This document shows positions 1 to 6,810 of a DNA stretch of 20,536 nt, in pieces. Both the position numbers and the translations under genes were made by a program. The first letter of the stretch is position 1; each line of letters begins with the position of its first letter. The notes beneath the pieces are model-generated. The model was not told where the DNA came from, searched no databases, and worked only from the letters and a program-made list of their open reading frames with translations. The DNA comes from an uncultured Gemmatimonadota bacterium (GTDB lineage Bacteria > Gemmatimonadota > Gemmatimonadetes > Gemmatimonadales > GWC2-71-9): contig CAMLLJ010000019.1 of NCBI GenBank assembly GCA_946480845.1, positions 1-20,536 on the forward strand, read 5' to 3'.

Positions 1-8
1 GCCCCCCT

Positions 9-90
9 GTCATCCCGAGCGCAGCGAGGGATCTGCTTAACGCGTAGTTCGAACCCGGTGGAGCAGATCCCTCGCTGCGCTCGGGATGAC
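9..90. repeat. Perfect 29-bp inverted repeat, dispersed-repeat-like
   Basis: Positions 9-37 are exactly the reverse complement of 62-90, separated by a 24-nt spacer (38-61). Each arm contains the core CATCCCGAGCGCAGCGAGGG and runs on into GATCTGCT. A transcript of this segment would form a 29-bp hairpin. From memory, very similar cores (CATCCTGAGCGnAGCGAAGGATCT) are scattered through intergenic regions of many environmental bacterial genomes, so I read it as one copy of a mobile or dispersed palindromic element rather than a gene-specific signal. There is no run of T after either arm, so it is not a textbook intrinsic terminator, although it could still stop transcription entering from the left. 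No coding sequence is seen in 1-122. Confidence 0.85.
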
Positions 91-122
91 CCACCCCTCG
101 CCGACCCCTCGCCTGCCCCCTC

Positions 123-151
123 TTGACAAGAAACTACAGATGTCGTATTAC
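123..151 (+). promoter_or_regulatory. Sigma-70-like promoter of the BlaI/M56/HEAT operon
   Basis: TTGACA at 123-128 is a perfect -35 hexamer. After exactly 17 nt, TATTAC at 146-151 matches four of six bases of the -10 consensus. The predicted start of transcription near 158 leaves only about 33 nt of leader before the ATG at 191. The -10 element lies inside the operator pair at 134-159, so repressor binding would directly block RNA polymerase. This is the best promoter in the window by eye. Confidence 0.75.
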
Positions 152-159
152 ATCTGTAG
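134..159. promoter_or_regulatory. BlaI/MecI-type operator (10-bp inverted repeat)
   Basis: CTACAGATGT (134-143) and ACATCTGTAG (150-159) are perfect reverse complements around a 6-nt spacer. The right half holds TACATCTGTA (149-158), itself a palindrome matching the TACAnnTGTA core known for BlaI and MecI dimers. The left half holds TACAGATGTC (135-144), one base from the same core. Two adjacent dimer sites 14 bp apart, overlapping the -10 box and just upstream of the repressor gene, are the usual arrangement for negative autoregulation in this family. The assignment to the repressor at 191-592 is inference from position and motif. Confidence 0.8.
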
Positions 160-190
160 ACATCACCGAGTCCCCTCACCGGACCACCGC

Positions 191-592
191 ATGACCGAAC
201 AGCACCAGCTCACCGACCTGCAGGTCGCCATCATGCGCGTCCTCTGGGACCGCAGCCAGGCCACCGTCGCGGAGATCCACGAGGCGCTGCTGCCCGAGCG
301 CGGCCTGGCCCCGACCACCGTGGCCACGCTTCTCTCCCGGCTGGAGAAGCGGGGCATCGTGAAACATCGGAGCGCCTCCCGCCAGTATGTGTATTACCCC
401 GCGATCTCGGAGAGCGAGGTCCGGCGCTCCATGGTGAGCGACCTCGCCGAGCGGCTCTTCGACGGCGACGTCGCGGAGCTGGTGAGCCATCTGCTCAGCG
501 AGCGCGAGATGAGCGCCGGGGACCTCGAGAAGGTGAAGGAACTGATCGCAAGCCACGAAGCCCGCCTGGAGGTTTCCGATGACGGCCGCTGA
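191..592 (+). CDS. BlaI/MecI-family winged-helix transcriptional repressor
   Basis: This 133-residue protein matches the usual BlaI/MecI length. It opens with the family-typical stretch LTDLQVAIMRVLWDR, continues with TVAEIHEAL and then the recognition-helix region APTTVATLLSRLEKRG, and has a wing ending in RQYVYYPAIS. The C-terminal helices from about residue 75 form the dimer and proteolysis-target region in known members. It should bind as a dimer to TACAnnTGTA sites, and such sites lie over its own promoter (134-159). The ATG at 191 is chosen over an earlier in-frame ATG at 86 because the earlier one lies inside the inverted repeat and upstream of the promoter. No strong Shine-Dalgarno precedes 191. 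It overlaps the next gene by 14 nt, which indicates translational coupling with the M56 protease that probably inactivates it. No beta-lactamase gene is visible nearby, so the regulated function is not classical resistance. Confidence 0.93.
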   Translation: MTEQHQLTDLQVAIMRVLWDRSQATVAEIHEALLPERGLAPTTVATLLSRLEKRGIVKHRSASRQYVYYPAISESEVRRSMVSDLAERLFDGDVAELVSHLLSEREMSAGDLEKVKELIASHEARLEVSDDGR

Positions 593-2489
593 CGCACTCG
601 CCTGGCTGATGACGTACGCCCTGCACAGCACCCTGCTGCTCGGCGGCGTCTGGCTGCTCACGTCGCGCGGCCCGGTGCGCTCGCACCACCTGCGCGACCT
701 CTACTGGAAGGCGGCGATCGTCGGCGGGGTGGTGACCGCGACGGGGCAGGTTCTGCTCCGGCAGGTGGACTGGGCCGGTGCCTTCCAGGCCCGGGCCGCG
801 CGGGAAGGGATCGTGGTGAATGCCGTCTCCCTTCCGATGCCGATGCCCATGCCGCTCGGGCGCAGGCCGGCGGCGCAGGCCGGAACCGCCGAGCCCGCGG
901 GGCCGGTACCGGCGCCGGCCATTCCGCTCTCCACCATCCTCTTCATGGCCTGGGGCGGCACCGCTGCACTCGCGCTGGGCGGCCTGGCGGCTGCGCACCG
1001 CCGGCTGGCGTCCCGGCTGGGCCGGCGTGACGACGTGCGGGACTACGCCGTCCTCTCGCTCCTCGATTCGCTGCGCGGCGATGCCGGCATCCGCCGCGCG
1101 GTGCGGCTCACCCGGTCGGACGGGCTGGCCAGCCCGATCGCCCTCGGGCGCTCGGAGATCTGCGTGCCGGGCGCCGTGCTGACGGACCTCGACGCCGCGC
1201 AGCAGCGCAGCGTGCTCGCCCACGAGCTGGCGCACCTCGCCCGGCGCGATCCGCTGTGGCTCACCGGGGCGTCCCTGCTCGAGCGGCTCTTCTTCTTCCA
1301 GCCACTCAATCGGCTGGCGCGGCGCCGGATCCAGGAATCCGCGGAATACATCTGCGACGATTGGGCCGTCGGCCGCACCGGTTCCGGCCTCACCATGGCG
1401 AAGTCGCTCATGAAGGTCGCCGAGTGGATGCACGCCGAGCCGAGTCCGGTGCCCCTCGCCGGGATGGCGGAGAACCCGTCGCACCTGGTGTCGCGCGTGA
1501 AGCGGCTCGTCGAGCATCGCGGCGGGATCGAGGCGCGCCGCGCGTGGCCGGTGCCGCTCGCGTGCGGCCTCCTCCTGCTCACGGCCGCGGCGGTGCCGGG
1601 CGTGACGGCATACGGCAGCGAGGAGACGCCGGCGTTCATCGAGCGCGGCGTCACGGGCCAGGAGTTCGGGCAACGGCAGGATCCCGCGGCTCTGCCGGAG
1701 GTCCAGGCGGACGAGAAGGACATGCCGCAGGCCGAGCCGAAGCTGTCGCCGGACACGAACGGCGAGTCGCTGGAAGGCGTCGCAGGGGGCGCGGACCTGG
1801 AGTTCGCCATTGCCGGCAAGGACGGCGAGGCCGCGCACGACACCCTGGGGCTCGCGGCGCTCATCGCGGCGCTCCGCGATTCCGACGCCGGCGTGCGCCG
1901 GGCCGCCGCGCAGTCGCTCGGCAACATCGAGAACCCGCGCGCCGTGGACGGGCTCATCGGCGTGCTGCGCGACAGCGACGTCGAGGTGCGCCGCGCCGCC
2001 GTCTGGGCCCTCGGCGAGATCGAGGACCGGCGCGCCGTGGACGCCCTCCTCCCCATGCTCAAGGACGCCGACGCCGAAGTGCGCAAGTCGGCCGCCTGGG
2101 CCCTCGGCAACATCGAGGATCCCCGCGCCGCGGACGGGCTCGCAGCCGCACTGGGCGACGAGTCGGTCGAGGTCCGCAGGACCGCGGCCTGGGCGCTCGG
2201 GGAGCTCGAGCTCACCGCCGCGCCGGCCGGGCTCATCGAGGCAATGCGCGACGCCGACCCCGAGGTTCGTAAGACGGCGGTCTGGTCGGTCGGGCAGATG
2301 GGCGACGCGCGGGCCGTGCCCGCGCTCCGCGACATGCTCGCCGACGCCTCCGCCGAGGTGCGGAGCGGCGCCATCCAGGCGCTGGGCGAGATCCGCAACG
2401 CCGACGCGCTCCAGGCCCTGATCGATGCCATGAAGTCCAGTGACCCCGAAGTCCGCCGGGCCGCCGCCGAGGCGCTCGGAGACCGCTGA
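579..2489 (+). CDS. M56 (BlaR1-type) membrane metalloprotease with C-terminal HEAT repeats
   Basis: The 636-residue protein is the sensor-protease partner of the upstream BlaI-type repressor. Hydrophobic segments lie near residues 7-27, 44-60, 115-138 and 323-345. The zinc motif HELAH is at 215-219, and ESAEYICDDWA (about 253-263) supplies the third ligand, probably E256. In BlaR1 this cytoplasmic zincin cleaves the repressor, and the part after the last membrane segment is an extracytoplasmic penicillin-binding sensor. Here that part is instead a low-complexity linker (about 346-420) and about seven 31-residue HEAT repeats (about 425-636) with the pattern D.D.EVR..AA.ALG.IED.RAV. By topology these repeats would face outward. 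A GGAGGT at 568-573 sits 5 nt before the ATG at 579, inside the end of the repressor gene. A short MPMPMP run occurs near residue 87. The ligand is unknown; a protein or peptide partner is more likely than a beta-lactam. Confidence 0.92.
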   Translation: MTAADALAWLMTYALHSTLLLGGVWLLTSRGPVRSHHLRDLYWKAAIVGGVVTATGQVLLRQVDWAGAFQARAAREGIVVNAVSLPMPMPMPLGRRPAAQAGTAEPAGPVPAPAIPLSTILFMAWGGTAALALGGLAAAHRRLASRLGRRDDVRDYAVLSLLDSLRGDAGIRRAVRLTRSDGLASPIALGRSEICVPGAVLTDLDAAQQRSVLAHELAHLARRDPLWLTGASLLERLFFFQPLNRLARRRIQESAEYICDDWAVGRTGSGLTMAKSLMKVAEWMHAEPSPVPLAGMAENPSHLVSRVKRLVEHRGGIEARRAWPVPLACGLLLLTAAAVPGVTAYGSEETPAFIERGVTGQEFGQRQDPAALPEVQADEKDMPQAEPKLSPDTNGESLEGVAGGADLEFAIAGKDGEAAHDTLGLAALIAALRDSDAGVRRAAAQSLGNIENPRAVDGLIGVLRDSDVEVRRAAVWALGEIEDRRAVDALLPMLKDADAEVRKSAAWALGNIEDPRAADGLAAALGDESVEVRRTAAWALGELELTAAPAGLIEAMRDADPEVRKTAVWSVGQMGDARAVPALRDMLADASAEVRSGAIQALGEIRNADALQALIDAMKSSDPEVRRAAAEALGDR

Positions 2490-2508
2490 CAGCCGAGGAG
2501 ATGGCAAC

Positions 2509-3990
2509 ATGCTGACGATACGCTCGCACTTCGGCGTCGCCGCGGTGCTGCTGGTGGCGGTGGGTGGCGCGCTCTACGCACAGTCGGGGCGGATCCGGGT
2601 GCGCACCGGCCCGATCACGGTGAACCCGAACGTGAACGTCAGCATCGCGGCCATGCGCCTGCACGACGACGGCCGGCCCGGCCCCGACGCGGCGCAGGTC
2701 GGGACGATGCTCGCCGCGCTGGGCCGCACCGATGCCACCGTGTGCGAGATGGCCGTGGACATGCTCGGCAACTCCTGGGGTGGCTGGAGCGGGCGGGAGG
2801 CGAGCGGGTTGCGGGACGGCCAGGTGGACCGCGCGCTGCGCCAGGCCTTCGAAGGGCAGGTGAAGGACCCAGGCGCGATCGCCGCACTCGCCACCGGCCT
2901 CGAGAACGACAACGCGTGTGTCCGCCGCGCCTCCGCACGCCTCCTCGGCAACAGCCCGAACCCGGATGCGCTGGCCCGCTTGCGCACTGCGTTCGCGAGC
3001 GGCACTCCGCGACTGCGCGAGGTCGGCGCGCTCGGGCTCGGCATCGCCGAGGACATGCAGTCGTTCGACGAGCTGATCGCCGCCCTGCGTGACGGCGACG
3101 CCGGCGTCGCCCGGATGTCGGCCTGGGCGCTCGGCGAGATCGAGGACGCGCGCGCGGTGCCGCCGCTCGCGGCCCAGCTCCGGGCCTCGGATCGCGGGCT
3201 CCGCCTCGCCTCCATCTGGGCGCTCGGCCAGATCGAGGATGCCGAAGCCGTCGATCCGCTGCTCCCGGTCCTGCGCGACGACGACCTCGGCATCCGGCTC
3301 GCCGCCGCCGAGGCGCTCGGTGAAATCGAGGACGCGAGGGCGGTGGATGGGCTGGTCCGGGCGCTCGAGGATCGGGAGACGGAGATGCGCCTCGCCGCGA
3401 TCAACGCGCTGGGTGAAATCGAGGACGGGCGGGCGGTGCCGGGCCTGGTCCGCATCCTGTCCGACGACGACGCCTCGCTCCGGCTGGCGTCGGCACACGC
3501 GCTGGGCGAGATCGAGGACGAAGGCGCGGTGGACGGCCTGCTCCGCACCCTGCGGGACGAGAACGCCGAGGTGCGCGCCGCTTCGGCCCATGCGCTGGGC
3601 GAGATCGAGAGCCCGCGGGCCGGCGAGGGCCTGGGCGCGGCCCTTCGCGACCAGGAGCCCAAGGTGCGCCTGGCTGCCATCCAGGCGCTGTCCAATCTCG
3701 ATGAGCTGTCCGTGGCGCCGGCCGGGCTCGTGGAGGCACTGAAGAACCCCGACCCGCAGATGCGTGAAGCTGCCGCCCAAGCGCTCGGAGAGATGGGCGA
3801 TGCCAGCGCGGTCCCCGCCCTCGCCGATGCCTACCGCGGCGAGCGGAGCGTCGCGGTCCGCCGGGCCGTGGTCCTGGCGCTGGGGGAGATCGAGGGCGCC
3901 CGGGCCACCGAGACCCTGGTCATGGCCATGAAGGACGCCGACGTTGAGGTGCGCCGCGCCGCCGCCCACGCCCTGGGGGAGCGCGAGTAG
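2509..3990 (+). CDS. Secreted HEAT-repeat protein
   Basis: This 493-residue protein begins with a signal peptide (hydrophobic core about residues 9-22, likely cleavage after LYA near 24). After about 95 residues of unrecognised sequence come about twelve HEAT-like repeats of 31 residues, running to the C-terminus. Most carry the signature ALGEIED.RAV. The ATG at 2509 is preferred because GAGGAG at 2495-2500 lies 8 nt upstream and the signal peptide starts there; an earlier in-frame ATG at 2440 falls inside the protease gene. The 19-nt gap after the M56 gene indicates the same operon, under the same operator. The final four repeats match the final repeats of the M56 protein in register, including APAGL(I/V)EA and MGDA.AVPAL. 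It has no catalytic motif. It may be a periplasmic binding scaffold that works with, or regulates, the HEAT sensor; this role is inference. Confidence 0.88.
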   Translation: MLTIRSHFGVAAVLLVAVGGALYAQSGRIRVRTGPITVNPNVNVSIAAMRLHDDGRPGPDAAQVGTMLAALGRTDATVCEMAVDMLGNSWGGWSGREASGLRDGQVDRALRQAFEGQVKDPGAIAALATGLENDNACVRRASARLLGNSPNPDALARLRTAFASGTPRLREVGALGLGIAEDMQSFDELIAALRDGDAGVARMSAWALGEIEDARAVPPLAAQLRASDRGLRLASIWALGQIEDAEAVDPLLPVLRDDDLGIRLAAAEALGEIEDARAVDGLVRALEDRETEMRLAAINALGEIEDGRAVPGLVRILSDDDASLRLASAHALGEIEDEGAVDGLLRTLRDENAEVRAASAHALGEIESPRAGEGLGAALRDQEPKVRLAAIQALSNLDELSVAPAGLVEALKNPDPQMREAAAQALGEMGDASAVPALADAYRGERSVAVRRAVVLALGEIEGARATETLVMAMKDADVEVRRAAAHALGERE

Positions 3991-4004
3991 CCGGAATCCC
4001 GCAG

Positions 4005-4034
4005 TTTACGTCCGCGAAACAGTTCCATTACTAT
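4005..4034 (+). promoter_or_regulatory. Candidate promoter for the DUF305/LVIVD operon
   Basis: TTTACG (4005-4010) and TACTAT (4029-4034) each match four of six consensus bases of the -35 and -10 boxes and are 18 nt apart. They lie in a locally AT-richer stretch just after the stop codon of the HEAT operon. Transcription would begin near 4041, giving a leader of about 77 nt that contains the hairpin at 4062-4081. Confidence 0.4.
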
Positions 4035-4061
4035 CCCGTACTGACGAATCCGATGAGCGGG

Positions 4062-4081
4062 CCCCGGCTGAGCGGCCGGGG
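4062..4081 (+). terminator. GC-rich hairpin between operons, possible terminator or leader hairpin
   Basis: CCCCGGC (4062-4068) pairs perfectly with GCCGGGG (4075-4081) around the 6-nt loop TGAGCG. It can be extended by two G-U pairs. Only TT follows, so an intrinsic terminator for the HEAT operon is possible but weak. If the promoter at 4005-4034 is real, this hairpin would instead sit in the 5' leader of the DUF305 messenger. Confidence 0.3.
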
Positions 4082-4117
4082 TTCCGCTTCCTCGCGCTTG
4101 GGACGGGATTGCCCCTG

Positions 4118-4768
4118 ATGACCCTCAGAATGTCCAGCATCCTGCTCGCGGCGGCGGTCGCCGGCTGCGCGGCAGGCGCCCAGCCCGCCACCACCCCTCC
4201 GGCCGAGACCGGGCCCGCCGGCGGCGAAGCGGCCGGGGTGATGGTGAAGGCCCCGGTCAATCCGGCCGACGTCCGCTTCATGACCGACATGATCGGCCAC
4301 CACGCCCAGGCCCTGGTGATGGCGCGCTGGGCGCCCACCCATGGCGCGAGCGACGCGGTCAAGGTCCTGGCCGAGCGGATCATCGTAGGCCAGAACGACG
4401 AGATCCGGATCATGCAGCGCTGGCTCCGGGAGCGGGACCAGCCGGTGCCCTCCGTGGACGTCCCGATGGACCACGCTGCCCATGGGACCGGCCACGCCGG
4501 GATGATGCCCGGCATGCTGACGCCGGACCAGCTGGCCCAGCTCGACCAGGCGCGCGGGCCGCTGTTCGACTGGATGTTCCTCAACTTCATGATCCGGCAC
4601 CACCAGGGCGCCGTCACCATGGTGGACGCGCTCTTCGCCTCACAGGGCGCGGCGCAGGACGAGCCGGTGTTCAAGATCGCGTCCGGGGTCTACGCCGATC
4701 AGACCACCGAGATCGAACGCATGCAGAAGATGCTCGACGCCCTTCCGGCGGAAGGGCCGCACGAATGA
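4118..4768 (+). CDS. DUF305 family lipoprotein
   Basis: The 216-residue protein starts with a lipoprotein signal (lipobox VAGC, Cys17), so it is likely anchored in a membrane outside the cytoplasm. DUF305 features are duplicated as in the family's four-helix, ferritin-like fold: DVRFMTDMIGHHAQA around His61-His62, and FMIRHHQGA around His161-His162. Between them is a Met/His-rich linker (about 117-133) that could bind a metal such as copper. Family members often occur near metal-handling genes, but the biochemical role is unknown. ATG 4118 is chosen because the signal peptide starts there; an in-frame ATG at 4130 is possible. No strong ribosome-binding site is seen, only GGGACGG about 10 nt upstream. 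The next gene starts 46 nt after its stop, suggesting one operon. Confidence 0.88.
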   Translation: MTLRMSSILLAAAVAGCAAGAQPATTPPAETGPAGGEAAGVMVKAPVNPADVRFMTDMIGHHAQALVMARWAPTHGASDAVKVLAERIIVGQNDEIRIMQRWLRERDQPVPSVDVPMDHAAHGTGHAGMMPGMLTPDQLAQLDQARGPLFDWMFLNFMIRHHQGAVTMVDALFASQGAAQDEPVFKIASGVYADQTTEIERMQKMLDALPAEGPHE

Positions 4769-4814
4769 CCTTGTCGCGCCCGCTCCAGCTCCGGTCCCTT
4801 CACAGGAAACACCC

Positions 4815-6806
4815 ATGACATTGGCCAGGAACACCTTCGTGCTGGCGGCCGCGCTGCTGAGCGCCGCCGCATGTGCCTCCTCCACGTCCTCGACCGGCGG
4901 CACGGCCGCGCCGGTGCAGGGCTCGATGTCGCCGCCCAGCCCGGATCCGCGCATCGGGCTGCGCGCAGGCGCCACCGACGCGGCGGAAGCCACGTGGAAC
5001 ATGCGGAAGGTCTCGACCACGCCGCCGTCGGCCAAGTTCGCCGGCGTGACCAACTCGGACCTCGCCTTCATCGGCAACTACGCCATCCAGGGCAATTACA
5101 ACGGCTACCAGGTCTGGGACATCTCCAACCCGGCGAAGCCGACGCTCAAGACCGACTACCTCTGCCCGGCCTCGCAGAGCGACGTCTCGGTCTTCCGCAA
5201 CCTGCTCTTCGTCTCCGGCGAGGGCACCTCGGGCCGGCTCGACTGCGGCACCCAGGGCGTGCAGGACACCGTGAGCCACGACCGGCTCCGCGGGATCCGC
5301 ATCTTCGACGCGACCGACATCACCAACCCGAAGTACATCGCCAACGTGCAGACCTGCCGCGGCTCGCACACCCACACCGTGGTGTACGACCCGAAGGACC
5401 CGCAGAACGTCTACATCTACGTCTCGGGCTCGGCCGGCGTCCGCTCCCCGAGCGAGCTGCCCGGCTGCTCGTCGCTCTCGCCGGACAAGGACCCGAACTC
5501 GGCGCTCTTCCGCATCGAGGTCATCAAGGTCCCGCTGGCCAACCCGCAGCAGGCCGCGATCGTCAGCTCGCCCCGCATCTTCCAGGGCCTGACGGCGCCG
5601 CCGGAGCATGGGGACGCGCCCGAGGACATCGCCGCCCAGCAGAAGCAGCTCGCCGAGGCCAAGGCGCGCGGCGCGTTCACCGCGAACGTGCAGGGTCGTG
5701 AGATCGTGATCCCGGGCCGGTTCGTCCGCCCGATGCTCGACAGCGTGGTCAAGGCGCGCCAGGGCACCGGTGCTCCGACCTCGGCCGACAGCGCGGCGCT
5801 CCGCCAGGCGCTCCCGGGCATCATCGCCCGGATGTTCGGTGGCGGCGGCCAGGGCCAGGGCGATGGCCCGCGTCCCGGCCCGACCCAGTGCCACGACATC
5901 ACCGTGTACCCGGAGATCGGCCTCGCCGGCGGGGCGTGCGGCGGCTACGGCCTCCTGCTCGACATCCGCAACGTGGCCAACCCGGTGCGCATCGACGCCG
6001 CCGCGGACTCGAACTTCTCCTACTGGCACTCGGCCACGTTCAACAACGACGGCACCAAGATCCTCTTCTCGGACGAGTGGGGCGGGGGCGGCTCGCCCAA
6101 GTGCCGCGCGACCGACAAGATGGAGTGGGGCGCGGACGCCATCTTCACGCTCGAGAACAACAAGATGGTGTTCCACAGCTACTACAAGATGCCGGCGGCG
6201 CAGACCTCGCTCGAGAACTGCGTGGCCCACAACGGCTCGCTCATCCCGGTGCCGGGCCGCGACATCATGGCGCAGGCGTGGTACCAGGGCGGCGTCTCGG
6301 TCTTCGACTGGACCGATCCGGCCCACCCGAAGGAAATCGCCTTCTTCGACCGCGGGCCGGTGGACTCGACCGAAATGGGCAACGGCGGCTCCTGGTCGAG
6401 CTACTGGTACAACGGCGTGATCGTGAGCTCCGAGATCAGCCGCGGCCTCGACATCCTCGAGCTGACGCCGAGCCCGCTGCTCTCGCAGAACGAGATCGAC
6501 GCGGCCAAGTCGGTGCGCCTCGAGTACTTCAATGCGCAGCAGCAGCCCAAGTTCGTCTGGCCGGCCAGCTTCGCGCTCGCCCGGGCGTACGTGGACCAGC
6601 TCGAGCGCTCGAAGGGCCTGAGCGCCGACCGCATCAGCGCCACGCGGAAGGCGCTCGCCGATGCCGAGCAGGCATCGGGCGGCGCGCGCAGCGACGCCCT
6701 GGGCCGGCTGGCCCAGCAGCTCGGCGGCGATGCCTCGGCCTCGGGCGACCGCGCCAAGGTGGAGAAGCTCGCCACCGCCGTCCGCGACCTGGCGGCGGCG
6801 AAGTGA
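4815..6806 (+). CDS. LVIVD-repeat beta-propeller lipoprotein
   Basis: This 663-residue protein has an N-terminal signal ending in a weak lipobox (AAAC, Cys20). AGGAA at 4804-4808 lies 6 nt before the ATG. Beta-propeller blades of the LVIVD type recur: YNGYQVWDISNPAKP (about residue 96), GIRIFDATDITNPKY, LLLDIRNVANPVRID (about 378), GVSVFDWTDPAHPKE and GLDILELTPSP. These repeats resemble WD-like blades, and the function of the family is undefined. A segment of about 100 residues (about 257-356), rich in charged helix-like sequence and then Gly/Gln/Pro, interrupts the propeller. After about residue 560 the protein ends in a long Ala/Glu/Lys-rich helical tail. Paired cysteines suggest an extracytoplasmic location. 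The partner upstream is the DUF305 lipoprotein. The gene ends 4 nt before the end of the convergent ligase-like gene. Confidence 0.85.
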   Translation: MTLARNTFVLAAALLSAAACASSTSSTGGTAAPVQGSMSPPSPDPRIGLRAGATDAAEATWNMRKVSTTPPSAKFAGVTNSDLAFIGNYAIQGNYNGYQVWDISNPAKPTLKTDYLCPASQSDVSVFRNLLFVSGEGTSGRLDCGTQGVQDTVSHDRLRGIRIFDATDITNPKYIANVQTCRGSHTHTVVYDPKDPQNVYIYVSGSAGVRSPSELPGCSSLSPDKDPNSALFRIEVIKVPLANPQQAAIVSSPRIFQGLTAPPEHGDAPEDIAAQQKQLAEAKARGAFTANVQGREIVIPGRFVRPMLDSVVKARQGTGAPTSADSAALRQALPGIIARMFGGGGQGQGDGPRPGPTQCHDITVYPEIGLAGGACGGYGLLLDIRNVANPVRIDAAADSNFSYWHSATFNNDGTKILFSDEWGGGGSPKCRATDKMEWGADAIFTLENNKMVFHSYYKMPAAQTSLENCVAHNGSLIPVPGRDIMAQAWYQGGVSVFDWTDPAHPKEIAFFDRGPVDSTEMGNGGSWSSYWYNGVIVSSEISRGLDILELTPSPLLSQNEIDAAKSVRLEYFNAQQQPKFVWPASFALARAYVDQLERSKGLSADRISATRKALADAEQASGGARSDALGRLAQQLGGDASASGDRAKVEKLATAVRDLAAAK

Positions 6807-6810
6807 TCGG

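Noticed and set aside
86..190. N-terminal extension of the repressor from ATG 86
   Set aside because: It would start in the inverted repeat upstream of the promoter and be translated from an untranscribed stretch; the conserved domain begins right after ATG 191.
1851..2489. Possible CRISPR-like or tandem DNA array, from regularly spaced similar segments about 93 bp apart (also 3060-3990)
   Set aside because: The periodicity is 31 codons and follows HEAT repeats in an open frame; the nucleotide copies are diverged and have no spacers.
495..2510. Long open frame on the minus strand opposite the M56/HEAT gene (671 codons)
   Set aside because: It is antisense to a clearly recognisable protease and its composition (Arg/Gly/His-rich, no domain) is typical of GC-rich shadow frames. 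The same holds for the minus-strand frame at 2233-3969 and the long frames opposite the synthetases.
191..3990. Beta-lactam resistance operon
   Set aside because: The BlaI/BlaR1-like pair is present, but there is no beta-lactamase or penicillin-binding sensor domain; the third gene is a secreted HEAT protein.
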